Below, one piece after another: positions 47,003 to 56,480 of a stretch of DNA of 64,000 bases. This DNA is from Thiomicrorhabdus sediminis (GTDB taxonomy: Bacteria; Pseudomonadota; Gammaproteobacteria; Thiomicrospirales; Thiomicrospiraceae), in the NCBI RefSeq assembly GCF_005885815.1, contig NZ_CP040602.1, positions 573,630-637,629 on the forward strand, written 5' to 3'. A program made the position numbers and the translations under genes. The notes under the pieces were generated by a model. It did no database searches. It was not told where the DNA came from and saw only the letters and a program-made list of their open reading frames with translations. Position 1 is the first letter of the stretch. The number at the start of each line of letters is the position of its first letter.

Positions 47003-47938
47003 ATGGCTACTCAAAAAACATCAACTGACAAAAAAAACAAAGCACAGCTAGAGTTGCATCCGTCTATCAAACAGTTTTTAAGTCATTTGGCCTTGGCAGA
47101 AGGGTTGAGTCAAAATACTTTGGCGGCCTATAAAAGGGATTTGAGCCTGTTTCAGAGTTGGCTAAGTCAACAAAATACGCCGATTAATTCGGTAACCGCG
47201 GAAACCTTAGAAGGCTTTATGCTTGACCTGTTGCAACAGGGGCGCAAGGAAAACAGCAATGCGCGGCTGCTATCGGCATTGAAGCGTTTTTACCAGTGGG
47301 CGGTATTGATGGGTGTATTTGAGCTTGATCCGACACTGTTACTTAAAGCACCGAAAGTGGCGAAGAGTATCCCTAAGGTCATGAGTGAATCACAGGTGGA
47401 GGCATTGTTATATTCGCCCGATCAGCATACGCCCTTAGGCATAAGAGATCGTGCTATTTTGGAATTGATGTATGCCAGTGGTCTACGTGTTTCCGAAGTG
47501 GTGGAGCTGCCCTTTGAACAGCTGAACCTTTCTGCCGGGTTGGTGCAGGTGACAGGAAAAGGTAATAAAGAACGGATTGTTCCGATTGGTGAGGTCGCCA
47601 TTGAGTGGTTGGAGCGCTATTTGCAGGAATCACGCCCTTCATTGGTACGTAATCGTTGGGTACCAACTCTCTTTGTTTCGCGGATAGGTCGCTCTATGAC
47701 GCGTCAGACTCTATGGCATAGGGTGAAGAATTTGGCTTTTGATGCCGGTATTCAAACCCAGTTGTCACCGCACACTTTACGCCATGCCTTTGCCACCCAC
47801 CTGTTAAATCACGGTGCCGATTTGAGGACCGTGCAGTTACTGCTCGGGCACAGTGACCTATCGACAACACAGATTTATACCCATGTCGCTAAAGAGCGTT
47901 TGAGTCAGTTGCATAAACAACACCATCCACGGGGTTAA
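47003..47938 (+). CDS. xerD: Site-specific tyrosine recombinase XerD
   Basis: A 311-residue tyrosine recombinase which resolves chromosome dimers at dif with XerC. The N-terminal SAM-like domain (about 17-105) has FLSHLALAEGLSQNTLAAYKRDL. The catalytic domain has Arg in YASGLRVSEVVEL, Lys in TGKGNKERIVPI, HTLRHAFATHLL (H-x-x-R), GHSDLSTTQIYTH and the Tyr nucleophile in IYTHV. The first 17 residues are a polar extension. The neighbour dsbC, as in E. coli (xerD-dsbC), supports XerD over XerC. Confidence 0.95.
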   Translation: MATQKTSTDKKNKAQLELHPSIKQFLSHLALAEGLSQNTLAAYKRDLSLFQSWLSQQNTPINSVTAETLEGFMLDLLQQGRKENSNARLLSALKRFYQWAVLMGVFELDPTLLLKAPKVAKSIPKVMSESQVEALLYSPDQHTPLGIRDRAILELMYASGLRVSEVVELPFEQLNLSAGLVQVTGKGNKERIVPIGEVAIEWLERYLQESRPSLVRNRWVPTLFVSRIGRSMTRQTLWHRVKNLAFDAGIQTQLSPHTLRHAFATHLLNHGADLRTVQLLLGHSDLSTTQIYTHVAKERLSQLHKQHHPRG

Positions 47939-47995
47939 TATTAGCCTCTAGTGCGGTAAAATAATCGTACAGGTAACCGAATAAGAAAGAAGGGT

Positions 47996-48766
47996 ATGAC
48001 ATTGAAAATGAAATCATCTTTAAGGCGCGTGCTTTGTGTGATGAGCTTTGCATCCATTGGGCTGTTGGCAGCACAAAATTCATGGGCAACACAAGGCGGT
48101 GCTGATTCCAAAGCAGTACCGCAAGAGATTGAACAGCGTTTGCAGGCGATGATCGGTGCTGATGCGCGTTTTGCCGAGGTCAAGCCAACGGCGATCGCAG
48201 GTTTGTTTCAGGTTCAACTTGGGATGACGGTCGTTTACCTTTCCGCAGACGGTAAATTGTTAATCAATGGCAATATGATTGATCTGGATAAAAACGTCAA
48301 TTTGACCCAAGAGGTGGTGTTTCAATCTCGCCGTGAGGTAATGGAGAAAATGGATGAGTCGACCATGATTGTCTATCCGGGCGCTAAAACGCAGTCTCCT
48401 AAGACAATAACGGTGTTCACGGATATAGATTGTCCTTATTGTGCCAAATTGCATAAGGAGATCCCTGTATTGAATGCTGCCGGGATCACGGTCAGATTCT
48501 TGGCGTATCCGCGTTCAGGGCCTAATACCGAATCTTATTTTAAAGCGCAATCGGTTTGGTGTGCCAGCAATCAAACGGAAGTCCTAAATGATGCCATGAT
48601 GGGAGTGGAGCCGGATAAAAAACAGTGTGCCGACCCTGTAGATGAGCATATGCAATTTGCCGCACAGTTAGAGGTTAATGGAACCCCAAATATTTTGCTT
48701 GAGAACGGTGATTTATTACCAGGCTATGTGCCGGCAAGAAAGTTGATCGGTATTGTTAGACAATAA
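47996..48766 (+). CDS. dsbC: Thiol:disulfide interchange protein DsbC
   Basis: A 256-residue periplasmic disulfide isomerase. The signal peptide ends near SFASIGLLAAQNSWA. An N-terminal dimerisation domain (about 40-95) is followed by a thioredoxin fold with active site CPYC in FTDIDCPYCAKLHKEIP and the cis-Pro near EVNGTPNILLENG. The structural disulfide cysteines are probably in WCASNQT and KKQCADP. Start is uncertain: ATG at 47996 lies 1 bp after AAGGG, while TTG at 48002 or ATG at 48008 would give better spacing. It lies downstream of xerD. Confidence 0.96.
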   Translation: MTLKMKSSLRRVLCVMSFASIGLLAAQNSWATQGGADSKAVPQEIEQRLQAMIGADARFAEVKPTAIAGLFQVQLGMTVVYLSADGKLLINGNMIDLDKNVNLTQEVVFQSRREVMEKMDESTMIVYPGAKTQSPKTITVFTDIDCPYCAKLHKEIPVLNAAGITVRFLAYPRSGPNTESYFKAQSVWCASNQTEVLNDAMMGVEPDKKQCADPVDEHMQFAAQLEVNGTPNILLENGDLLPGYVPARKLIGIVRQ

Positions 48767-48791
48767 GTCTACAGTTTTTTATTCCGACCAA

Positions 48792-48822
48792 TAAAAAATC
48801 CCACCTTGGTGGGATTTTTTTT
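48792..48822. terminator. Bidirectional terminator between dsbC and the SH3 gene
   Basis: AATCCCACC/GGTGGGATT with A-run before and T-run after. It can end dsbC on the plus strand and the valS-SH3 transcript on the minus strand. Confidence 0.92.
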
Positions 48823-48834
48823 ATCGCTGAGGTT

Positions 48835-49563
48835 TTAGAGTTCGCCCCATTTTTTGCGTTTTCCAGGGGCTCTGAAAAAGCGCCCGAGCAATAGGCCGAG
48901 CAATAGAACCCCTCCACCGGTCAAGAACCATTGGCGTTTCAGTGCATCGTCCGATTGGTCGATTTGCTCTTTCATAATGGCGTTGTCGGTTTCCAGCTGA
49001 CTCAGACGAACTTTCATTTGCTGGTTTTGCTGATCGATCTCAACGGCATTACTGGAGATGCTGGTCAGGCGTTCTAGTTGTTTGCTTAGCTCAAATTTGT
49101 CCTGTTTAGTGGTCGACAATTCAGAATCGGTTTTCTCAAAACGCTCTTTAAGCGTTTTGAGTTCCTGTCGAAGAGAGGTGTATTTCTCTTCCAGATCAGT
49201 GGTTTTCCTGATTTGTTCTGCTAAGCGAGTTTTGGCAATCGGCTGGTTTTGTAAAACAATTGAAGGTAGCCAGCCGTTGTAGGTTGAACCACCACTTTTG
49301 TATTGTACGTTAGCCCAGCCTTCCTTATTCACTTCGAGAATTTTAACGGCTTCACCCGCTTGAAGCATACGGGTGATTTTAAACTTATAACCGGCCCCTC
49401 GGCGCAAAGGCACTTCAAGCGAGTCGGTGATATAGTTGGTATAGCCTTTTTCAGCAGCGTGAGCTAGATTGACTGAAGCCAGAGAGGTGAAACCTAGAAA
49501 ACAGGTAAAACCTAAAATTGCCAGTTTGTTTGAATTAAGCTTACAGCTGCTGGATCTTCTCAT
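48835..49563 (-). CDS. SH3-domain envelope protein (TIGR04211-like)
   Basis: A 242-residue protein with a signal peptide (to about residue 36, ending NLAHA), a bacterial SH3 domain (about 45-105; [23 protein letters not shown]), a coiled coil (about 115-205, with many Gln, Glu and Leu) and a C-terminal helix (about 213-230) followed by a basic tail. This architecture is that of the TIGR04211 SH3 family (YgiM-like). It starts inside the end of valS (23-bp overlap), with GAGGC as ribosome site. Its role is unknown; a periplasmic scaffold anchored in the inner membrane is likely. Confidence 0.85.
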   Translation of the reverse strand: MRRSSSCKLNSNKLAILGFTCFLGFTSLASVNLAHAAEKGYTNYITDSLEVPLRRGAGYKFKITRMLQAGEAVKILEVNKEGWANVQYKSGGSTYNGWLPSIVLQNQPIAKTRLAEQIRKTTDLEEKYTSLRQELKTLKERFEKTDSELSTTKQDKFELSKQLERLTSISSNAVEIDQQNQQMKVRLSQLETDNAIMKEQIDQSDDALKRQWFLTGGGVLLLGLLLGRFFRAPGKRKKWGEL

Positions 49564-52312
49564 ATTGTGCCTCTAAGTTAGTTAGCGCAGTTTGATAATC
49601 ACTAAGTTTCTTACGTTCAGTTTCCACTACTTGAGCCGGGGCCTTGGCAACAAAACCTTCGTTGCTCAGCTTGCCGCTCAGACGTTTGATTTCGCCTTGT
49701 AGCTTAGTAATCTCCTTATTCAAACGAGCCAATTCCGCTTCTTTGTCGATCAGGCCGGCCATTGGGATTAAAACTTTCATTTCTCCTACAAGGGCAACCG
49801 CAGACTCAGGCGCGTCAGCTTCGTTTTCAAGTACTGTAATGCTCTCTAACTTTGCCAGTGATTGCAAGTAAAGTTGGTTATTGCTTAGCCAGGTCTGATC
49901 TTGTTCGTTTAAACCGGCAAGTAACACAGGTAGTGCTTTGCTTGGCGCAATATCCATTTCCGAACGAATTTTACGCACTCCGACTATGAACTGCTTAACC
50001 CATTCCAGTTCGGCAACAGCAGCAGTGTCGATTTTGCGGCTATCAGCTTGAGGATAGGCCTGTAGCATAATGGTATCGGCATTTTTACCGGCTAGAGGTG
50101 CCACGGCCTGCCAGGCTTCTTCAGTGATAAATGGTACTATCGGATGCAGTAGGCGCAACATCGCTTCCAACACACGTACCAGTGTGCGGCGAGTGCCGCG
50201 TTTTGCCGCATCCGAACTGTTATCACTGTTTAATACCGGCTTGGCCAGTTCCAGATACCAGTCACAATATTCGTTCCATGTGAATTCATAAAGTGTATTG
50301 GCAGCCAAATCGAAGCGGTAACTATCAAAGTGCTTTGCCACTTCGGTTTCGACCTCTTGCAAGCGAGAGATTATCCAGCGATCCGCTAATGATAGTTCAA
50401 TCGCCAGAGATTCATCAACACCGGTATCGTAACCTTCAGTATTCATCAATACATAGCGTGTCGCGTTCCATAGTTTGTTACAAAAGTTACGATAGCCTTC
50501 GGCTCGATTCAGGTCAAAGCGGATGTCTCGTCCGGTAGAGGCCAGTGATGCAAAAGTAAAGCGAATTGCATCGGTACCATAAGCCGGAATGCCGTCGGCA
50601 AACTGTTTGCGAGTGGCTTTCTCGATTTTGGCTGCTTTTTCCGGCTGCATCATGCCGTAGGTACGTTTAGATACCAAGTCTTCAAGCTCAATACCGTCAA
50701 TCAGGTCAATCGGGTCCAGAACATTACCTTTTGACTTGGACATTTTCTGGCCTTCTCCATCGCGCACCAAGCCGTGTACATAAACGGTTTTAAATGGTAC
50801 TTCGCCGGTAAACTTCAATGTCATCATAATCATTCGGGCAACCCAGAAGAAAATAATGTCAAAACCGGTAACCAGTGTCGAGGTAGGGTGGAATTTTGCC
50901 AGTTCAGGAGTCTGTTCCGGCCAGCCCAATGTCGAGAATGTCCATAAAGCCGAGCTGAACCAAGTATCCAGTACATCGTCATCCTGGCGTAGGCTTACCG
51001 ATGCATCGATATTGTGTTTTTGGCGCACTTCATTTTCATCGCGACCTACATAGACATTGCCGTTGTCGTCATACCATGCTGGAATACGGTGACCCCACCA
51101 GATTTGACGTGAAATACACCAGTCTTGGATATTGTTCATCCATTCAAAATAAGTGTTTTCCCAGTTTTTCGGAACGAATTGGATATCGCCGTTTTTTACC
51201 GCATCAATCGCCGGTTTTGCGAGTTCTTCAACGGCTACATACCATTGATCGGTCAAAAATGGTTCTATAACAGAATGCGAACGGTCGCCACGAGGCACCA
51301 TTAAAGTATGAGGCTTGATTGAATCCAATAAGCCCAGCTCTTCAAAGTCGGCAATAATCTGCTTGCGTGCTTCAAAGCGGTCTAGCCCTTGATATTTTTC
51401 CGGTGCGTTTTCATTGATTGCCGCATCGATGGTCAAAATATTCAATAATTCGAGGTTATGACGTTTACCCATCTCGTAATCGTTGAAGTCGTGAGCAGGA
51501 GTGATTTTTACACAGCCTGTTCCAAACTCTTTGTCTACATAGTCATCGGCGATAATCGGGATTTCGCGATTAACTAAAGGTAGGGTAATGGTCTGGCCAA
51601 CCAAATGCTGATAGCGTTCGTCATCCGGGTGTACCGCAACCGCCTGATCACCCAGCATGGTTTCAGGGCGGGTGGTGGCGACAACGAGGTAACCTGAACC
51701 GTCAGTGAGAGGGTAACGCAGATGCCAAAGGTTGCCTTGCTCTTCCTCGGAAATAACTTCCAGATCAGAGACGGCTGTGTGCAGAACAGGATCCCAGTTC
51801 ACCAAGCGTTTGCCACGATAAATCAGGTCCTCCTCATAAAGGCGAACAAAAACTTCTTTAACGGCATTCGATAGGCCTTCATCCATCGTGAAGCGTTCAC
51901 GACTCCAGTCAGGTGATGCGCCCATACGGCGTAACTGTTTGGTGATAGTGCCGCCGGACTCTTCTTTCCATTCCCAGATCTTGTCTATGAATTTGTCTCG
52001 ACCTAGATCGTGGCGACTTAAACCTTTCGCCGCCAATTGGCGTTCTACTACCATTTGTGTGGCAATACCTGCGTGGTCGGTACCCGGTTGCCACAGGGTA
52101 TCTTTGCCTTGCATTCGGTTATAGCGAATCAAGGTATCCATAATGGTATCCTGGAAGGCATGACCCATATGCAAACTACCGGTGACGTTAGGTGGCGGGA
52201 TCATAATGCTGTAAGGTTCAGCATCGTTGTTTTGAGGTTTGAAATAACCTTGGTTTTCCCAAGTTTGGTACCATTTAGTCTCAATATTATTAGGGTCGAA
52301 ATGCTTTTCCAT
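49541..52312 (-). CDS. valS: Valyl-tRNA synthetase
   Basis: A 923-residue class I synthetase. HMGH is in [13 protein letters not shown] (about 38-50) and KMSKS in [14 protein letters not shown] (about 520-533). The editing domain lies about 195-345, with [11 protein letters not shown], and the anticodon-binding domain about 620-780. A C-terminal coiled coil (about 855-923, with [19 protein letters not shown]) contacts tRNA. Length and domains are normal. The SH3-domain gene overlaps its end. Confidence 0.99.
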   Translation of the reverse strand: MEKHFDPNNIETKWYQTWENQGYFKPQNNDAEPYSIMIPPPNVTGSLHMGHAFQDTIMDTLIRYNRMQGKDTLWQPGTDHAGIATQMVVERQLAAKGLSRHDLGRDKFIDKIWEWKEESGGTITKQLRRMGASPDWSRERFTMDEGLSNAVKEVFVRLYEEDLIYRGKRLVNWDPVLHTAVSDLEVISEEEQGNLWHLRYPLTDGSGYLVVATTRPETMLGDQAVAVHPDDERYQHLVGQTITLPLVNREIPIIADDYVDKEFGTGCVKITPAHDFNDYEMGKRHNLELLNILTIDAAINENAPEKYQGLDRFEARKQIIADFEELGLLDSIKPHTLMVPRGDRSHSVIEPFLTDQWYVAVEELAKPAIDAVKNGDIQFVPKNWENTYFEWMNNIQDWCISRQIWWGHRIPAWYDDNGNVYVGRDENEVRQKHNIDASVSLRQDDDVLDTWFSSALWTFSTLGWPEQTPELAKFHPTSTLVTGFDIIFFWVARMIMMTLKFTGEVPFKTVYVHGLVRDGEGQKMSKSKGNVLDPIDLIDGIELEDLVSKRTYGMMQPEKAAKIEKATRKQFADGIPAYGTDAIRFTFASLASTGRDIRFDLNRAEGYRNFCNKLWNATRYVLMNTEGYDTGVDESLAIELSLADRWIISRLQEVETEVAKHFDSYRFDLAANTLYEFTWNEYCDWYLELAKPVLNSDNSSDAAKRGTRRTLVRVLEAMLRLLHPIVPFITEEAWQAVAPLAGKNADTIMLQAYPQADSRKIDTAAVAELEWVKQFIVGVRKIRSEMDIAPSKALPVLLAGLNEQDQTWLSNNQLYLQSLAKLESITVLENEADAPESAVALVGEMKVLIPMAGLIDKEAELARLNKEITKLQGEIKRLSGKLSNEGFVAKAPAQVVETERKKLSDYQTALTNLEAQYEKIQQL

Positions 52313-52490
52313 AAAACGCTTAATCTATTATTTTGAAGTGAATATTAATCGGGAGATTATAGCAATCCGAGGGGGGAATGTCTTAACTAACTGGAAGGCA
52401 GTCGAAAAAAACTGACAATATGGATTGTTGTTGATTGCTCAATTCAGATTTTTTTATCCTAGAGCGTGATAAATGAGGTTTTTCAGGCAA

Positions 52491-52515
52491 AAAAAACGGC
52501 AGGTTAACTGCCGTT
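52491..52515 (-). terminator. Terminator after the flagellin gene
   Basis: AACGGCAG/CTGCCGTT with a 5-base loop and, on the minus strand, a run of Ts. It lies about 80 bp after the flagellin stop and upstream of valS. Confidence 0.88.
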
Positions 52516-52595
52516 AAATTGCTAGGAGGAATTTATTTGGGATAATGTCTCGGGTGTTTGTAAACATAGTTACTTGTGTCTCTCGCTAATTAAGT

Positions 52596-53390
52596 TTAAC
52601 TGTTCAATAGTTGCAATACCGATGATCTGGATTGATTTTGCTGCGATTGCATCGCGATCGATGCGTCTTGCAGAATATTCAATCGAGTCTGGTCTGTCAG
52701 CGCTCTGGCATAGTTGGTGTCGTTAATCTGGCTTCGGGCGTTATTGGCGTTAATATTCTGGTTTTGGATGTCATTAACAGAGTTTGTCAGACCGTTTTGT
52801 TGGGCGCCAAATTGCGCTTGCGCCGTGCTGAGTTGTTCAATGGCTGTATCAAGCCCGTTTAGCGCATTTGTTGCGGTATCGGTAGTGCTGATGTTGCTGC
52901 CATCCAAGCCTAGGTTCTGCAGGGTCAGATTAGGTAATTCAATGTTACTGTTGCCGTTATCACCAAGCGCGATATTAATGTCGCTGTTGGAACCGTCGAG
53001 CAGGTTGATATCATTAAACTGGGTGTTTTCACTGATTTGTTGAATGTTTTCCAAGCCTTGCTGAAACTCAGTATTGAGCAGGTCTCTTTGTTGTGTGCTT
53101 AGGGTGCCGTTTAAGGCTTGAACACCAAGCTCACGCAAGCGTTGCAGTGATTCTGAAATCTGTTGGCTGGCGCCATCGGCGGTTTGCACTAGGTTTATAC
53201 CGCTGTTGGCGTTTTGTACCGCAATATCCTGAGCGTTAACTTGGCTTGTTAGCCCAGTTACAACGGCTTGATCGGCAGCGCCATCAGCTGCTTGATTGAG
53301 GCGTTGTCCGCTGGTCAGTTGCTCATTGATTTTGTTCAGGTTGCTGACATAAAAGTTTTGGTTAATACCGGAGGTCGAGTCGATGGCCAT
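52596..53390 (-). CDS. Flagellin
   Basis: A 264-residue flagellin. The N-terminal D0/D1 part has NLNKINEQLTSGQRLNQAADG and GLTSQVNAQDIAVQNANSGI, and the C-terminal part has ARSQINDTNYARALTDQT followed by QQNQSRSSVLQLLNS. The centre (about 130-205) is a short, Asn- and Asp-rich variable region. It has no large D2/D3 insert. The start is ATG at 53390 with AAGGAG 7 bp upstream. The first residues (AIDSTSGINQNFYVS) differ from the common MAxxINTN pattern. No other filament or hook genes lie nearby, so this is a separated flagellin locus. A close sigma28 promoter could not be identified. Confidence 0.92.
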   Translation of the reverse strand: MAIDSTSGINQNFYVSNLNKINEQLTSGQRLNQAADGAADQAVVTGLTSQVNAQDIAVQNANSGINLVQTADGASQQISESLQRLRELGVQALNGTLSTQQRDLLNTEFQQGLENIQQISENTQFNDINLLDGSNSDINIALGDNGNSNIELPNLTLQNLGLDGSNISTTDTATNALNGLDTAIEQLSTAQAQFGAQQNGLTNSVNDIQNQNINANNARSQINDTNYARALTDQTRLNILQDASIAMQSQQNQSRSSVLQLLNS

Positions 53391-53539
53391 GATAGAATCT
53401 CCTTGTTTTCCTTCTTGTGAGAGCAAAGCTTAAGAAGGAGTCGCATTTTAATAGCGCATGCTTTAGTGTGAAAGCTAATAGTGCGACAAGTATCTTATAG
53501 ATTCATTCTACGCCTAATTATTTGATAAGGAAAGTGAAA

Positions 53540-53971
53540 ATGTCTTGTTGTTCAGGAGGTTACTGTCAGTTTACGTTTCCGGAAGGCCCGCCTTTACTGG
53601 ATAATCCGGTGACCAATTTGAATGCACGTTACCTGTTTTTACCCTATGGGACTCTGTTGCAAAAGGGCGAAACGGTAAGGATATGGCTGGAGTCCGGGCA
53701 GGCGAAAACAGTGTTGCTGGAAGATAAAATTGAGCTGCAGTTTACTGAAAATGGCCCCAATGCTGTAGAAGAAGTTGATTTTCAATTGCCATGGCAGTTG
53801 ATCGCCTTCGATAGCGGTATGGATTATGATGATTTAATGCATTGGTCAAAGCATGATCTATTCAACCCCGAAGAAACTTCTGTTGTGGTGGTTTTCAATC
53901 ATCCTATAGAAGTAAAGCCGACTTTAAAACAGCGATGGCTGCAATTTCTTTATAAAATGCGTAATCTATAA
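53540..53971 (+). CDS. Small protein with N-terminal Cys cluster, unknown function
   Basis: A 143-residue protein beginning MSCCSGGYCQFTFPEGPPLL. The three cysteines at 3, 4 and 9 (CC-x4-C) look like a metal or Fe-S ligand group. The rest has no signal peptide or helix, is mixed in charge, and includes GTLLQKGETVRIWL (about 43-56) and a Trp-rich stretch (LPWQLIAF, LMHWSKHDLF). I do not recognise a family. ATG at 53540 with AAGGAAA upstream is preferred over an extension from 53522. It lies divergent from the flagellin gene and convergent with the FliL-like gene. Confidence 0.7.
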   Translation: MSCCSGGYCQFTFPEGPPLLDNPVTNLNARYLFLPYGTLLQKGETVRIWLESGQAKTVLLEDKIELQFTENGPNAVEEVDFQLPWQLIAFDSGMDYDDLMHWSKHDLFNPEETSVVVVFNHPIEVKPTLKQRWLQFLYKMRNL

Positions 53972-53997
53972 TTTAGCGATATAAGAGGTGTCATGCT

Positions 53998-54477
53998 TTA
54001 TTGCATGACAAAGCGTCCCAGATAGACATCTTCAAGAAGGTCTGGATAGATGCGGTGCTGTTCGAGCACTTTTTTTACTTCTGCAAGCACCTCTGCACGT
54101 AATTGATCGGGTCCGTCCGGTTTGCGCAATTTGCTGTAACGCTGCTGACGTAGAACTCGATCGATATCGTTTTTCAAAATAGGGCGTAAGTGCTCCATTT
54201 CTACCTCAACCACCTGGGGAATGTACGACATAAACTTAAAATCGACAGCGAGAAACTTGGCTTGCCCTTCTCCTTGGAAGTTGACAACCACCTTATCCAT
54301 GGAAAAGTATTGCGGTACTCGTGTTTCCGGCTCTTCAAACTGCTTGTATTTAGGAGAATAGGATAAGCTGTTTTCTGAGGCTATTACAGGTTGTGCCGTT
54401 ACACTGAATGCGCCCAATGTCAGCAGGGCGGTGAAAGATGCATGGGTAAAAAGGTTTTTAATTCGCATTGAAATCAT
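53998..54477 (-). CDS. FliL-family protein
   Basis: A 159-residue exported protein of the FliL family. A hydrophobic signal or anchor lies at about 8-28, followed by a polar segment. The FliL domain includes QYFSMDKVVVNFQGEGQ, KFLAVDFKFMSYIP, LRPILKNDIDRVLRQQRYSKL and YPDLLEDVYLGRFVMQ. FliL proteins sit at the stator-motor interface in flagella. The gene is not in a basal-body operon. ATG at 54477 is taken; GTG at 54513 or ATG at 54468 are alternatives. An AGGAAA is 12 bp before 54477. Confidence 0.82.
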   Translation of the reverse strand: MISMRIKNLFTHASFTALLTLGAFSVTAQPVIASENSLSYSPKYKQFEEPETRVPQYFSMDKVVVNFQGEGQAKFLAVDFKFMSYIPQVVEVEMEHLRPILKNDIDRVLRQQRYSKLRKPDGPDQLRAEVLAEVKKVLEQHRIYPDLLEDVYLGRFVMQ

Positions 54478-54613
54478 AAAGTGATTGTTTCCTGTGTGAT
54501 TCTGGCTAAGCACAAAATAAGCTTATGTTTCTACAAGCGAACCGTATTATAGCTATGGCTTGTTGCTTTGCTGTGCTTTGTGGGAAAAATTAGGAAAAAT
54601 TGGCTTTCTCCAA

Positions 54614-54644
54614 TAAAAAAGCCCCGCAGGAGCGGGGCTTTTTA
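54614..54644 (-). terminator. Terminator after amtB
   Basis: AAAGCCCCGC/GCGGGGCTTT with a 4-base loop and, on the minus strand, T-run. It lies about 25 bp after the amtB stop. Confidence 0.92.
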
Positions 54645-54669
54645 TTAAGTCGTTTGTGTAGACTTTAGC

Positions 54670-55917
54670 TTACTTTGTAAATTCTGGGTAAGCTTCCATT
54701 CCACATTCAGACTGGTCAATACCTTCGTATTCTTCTTCTTCAGTAACGCGGATACCCATTACTGCTTTGATGATACCCCATACAATCAAGCTTGTACCGA
54801 ATACCCATGCGAAGATTACACCGATACCTGTTAGCTGAGCCATGATTGTTGCATCACCGTTAGTGAATGTCACAGCAATCAGACCGAAGATACCAACAAC
54901 ACCGTGAACAGAGATCGCACCTACAGGATCATCAATCTTGAACTTAGCGTCGATGATTAGGATTGCGATAACTACGATGATACCACCAGCTAGACCGATT
55001 AGAGCCGCTTCTAGAGCTGTTGGAGTTAGAGGTTCAGCAGTGATCGCTACTAGACCCGCTAGAGCACCGTTTAGCATCATTGTTAGATCCGCTTTACCGA
55101 ACTTCATCTTAGAAGCGATAAGCGCACCGATTACACCAGCCGCGGCTGCCATTAGTGTGTTTACAAAGATCATTGCAACAGCGTTTGCTTCGTCAACGTT
55201 AGAGATCTTAAGCTCAGAACCACCGTTGAAACCGAACCAACCTAGCCATAGGATGAATGTACCTAAAGTCGCTAGAGGTAGGTTTGCACCAGGAATCGCT
55301 TTAGATTCACCGTTTGGACCATATTTACCTTTACGAGCACCTAGTAGAAGTACACCAGCAAGAGCTGCAGCAGCACCAGCCATGTGAACGATACCAGAAC
55401 CAGCGAAGTCTAGGAAACCTAGTTCGTCTAGGAAACCACCACCCCATTTCCAGAAACCTTGCATTGGGTAGATGAAAGCTGTGAACACGATAGCGAAAGC
55501 GAAGAAAGACATAAGTTTCATGCGCTCAGCAACCGCACCCGATACAACCGACATGGCAGTAGCAACGAATACAACCTGGAAGAAGAAGTCAGACATACCT
55601 GAATAATAAGGCGCGTCATCACCACCAGCAACAACGTCTGCAACAGCGTTATCACCACCAAGTAGGAAGCTGATACCTGGGAAGAAGCTGTTTACGGCTT
55701 CACCTGGGTACATAATGTTATAACCAACCAGCATGTACATAATACATGCGATAGCGAAAAGACCGATGTTTTTAGCAAGAATTTCGGTAGTGTTTTTTGC
55801 GCGTACCAGACCCGCTTCTAGCATTGCGAAACCAGCTGCCATCCACATAACTAATGCACCTGACATTAGGAAGTAGAAGGTATCAAGCGCGTAACTAATT
55901 TGTAGTACTTGTTCCAT
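54670..55917 (-). CDS. amtB: Ammonium transporter AmtB
   Basis: A 415-residue ammonium channel with eleven helices. The pore histidine pair is recognised in GIVHMAGAAAALAG (about 178) and ISVHGVVGIFGL (about 335). The motifs AGFAMLEAGLVRAKN, NGALAGLVAITA and WLGWFGFNGGS are typical. The C-terminal tail (EEEEYEGIDQSECG) is the GlnK-interaction part. Leu codon CTA and Ala codon GCT dominate, unlike most neighbours. It lies 15 bp after glnK, giving the usual glnK-amtB pair. The N-terminus lacks the cleaved signal seen in E. coli AmtB. Confidence 0.98.
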   Translation of the reverse strand: MEQVLQISYALDTFYFLMSGALVMWMAAGFAMLEAGLVRAKNTTEILAKNIGLFAIACIMYMLVGYNIMYPGEAVNSFFPGISFLLGGDNAVADVVAGGDDAPYYSGMSDFFFQVVFVATAMSVVSGAVAERMKLMSFFAFAIVFTAFIYPMQGFWKWGGGFLDELGFLDFAGSGIVHMAGAAAALAGVLLLGARKGKYGPNGESKAIPGANLPLATLGTFILWLGWFGFNGGSELKISNVDEANAVAMIFVNTLMAAAAGVIGALIASKMKFGKADLTMMLNGALAGLVAITAEPLTPTALEAALIGLAGGIIVVIAILIIDAKFKIDDPVGAISVHGVVGIFGLIAVTFTNGDATIMAQLTGIGVIFAWVFGTSLIVWGIIKAVMGIRVTEEEEYEGIDQSECGMEAYPEFTK

Positions 55918-55932
55918 TGTTAATTCCTTTTG

Positions 55933-56271
55933 TTAAAGAGCGATATCGCCAGTTTCTTCGGTGCGAATTCGAACAGTTTGCTCTAAAGGCATAACGAAGA
56001 TTTTGCCATCTCCGATTTTGCCAGTTTTTGCAGAGCTGCTGATCGCTTCTACTACGCTATCAAGCTTGTCATCGCTAACAGCAATTTCTAAGCGGATTTT
56101 TGGTAGAAATTCAATCGCGTATTCTGCGCCGCGATAAATTTCTGTATGGCCCTTTTGACGGCCAAAACCTTTTGACTCTGTGACGGTCATACCTTGCACA
56201 TCAATATCGTGAAGTGCTTCTCTGACATCGTCGAGCTTAAAAGGTTTGATAATTGCAACTACCAGTTTCAT
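55933..56271 (-). CDS. glnK: Nitrogen regulatory protein P-II (GlnK)
   Basis: A 112-residue P-II protein. MKLVVAIIKPFKLDDVREAL opens it; the T-loop has Tyr51 in YRGAEYAIEF, the uridylylation site. VVEAISSSAKTGKIGDGKIFV is the nucleotide-binding part. The chosen ATG has GAGAGG 5 bp before it; an upstream in-frame extension is not supported. With AmtB next, GlnK is expected to block the channel when nitrogen is plentiful. A sigma54-like promoter lies upstream. Confidence 0.98.
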   Translation of the reverse strand: MKLVVAIIKPFKLDDVREALHDIDVQGMTVTESKGFGRQKGHTEIYRGAEYAIEFLPKIRLEIAVSDDKLDSVVEAISSSAKTGKIGDGKIFVMPLEQTVRIRTEETGDIAL

Positions 56272-56318
56272 ACTAACCTCTCGGATATTATTTAAAGAAA
56301 TAAGTTCGACATAGTTAA

Positions 56319-56334
56319 AACATGGCATATGCCA
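56319..56334 (-). promoter_or_regulatory. Sigma54-like promoter of glnK-amtB
   Basis: On the minus strand TGGCATATGCCATGTT has the -24 GG and a G ten bases after it (GG-N10-GT). The -24 half is a good match (TGGCAT); the -12 half is weaker. The centre is also the 14-bp palindrome ATGGCATATGCCAT. Expected start of transcription is about 38 bp before the glnK ATG. Confidence 0.5.
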
Positions 56335-56430
56335 TAAAAATAAAAAATCATGAAAAACAATTAGATAAGTTAAAAAAGGCCGTCGATAATAGCTTTTTTT
56401 AACATCTTGCCAAGCAGTGAATATTATTTT

Positions 56431-56458
56431 TTGGTGCTTTATTGTTTTAATTTGGTGC
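56431..56458 (-). promoter_or_regulatory. Paired GCACCAA sites upstream of glnK, NtrC-like
   Basis: GCACCAA occurs twice on the minus strand, 21 bp apart (56431-56437 and 56452-56458). NtrC sites have TGCACCA half-sites. They lie about 120-150 bp upstream of the predicted glnK start site, the usual distance for an enhancer. The opposite half of each palindrome is degenerate. Confidence 0.5.
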
Positions 56459-56480
56459 ACAACTGAAAGGATTGAGAAGG

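Noticed and set aside
53391..53520. A sigma28 (FliA) promoter for the flagellin gene
   Set aside because: A TAAAG with a weak GCGACT about 16-17 bp downstream exists on the minus strand, but the -10 half matches GCCGATAA at only about three positions. No sigma54-type element is convincing either.
54938..55387. A 149-codon open frame opposite amtB
   Set aside because: It is a mirror frame of a highly biased gene; its product is Ala/Pro/Ser-rich and has no family features.
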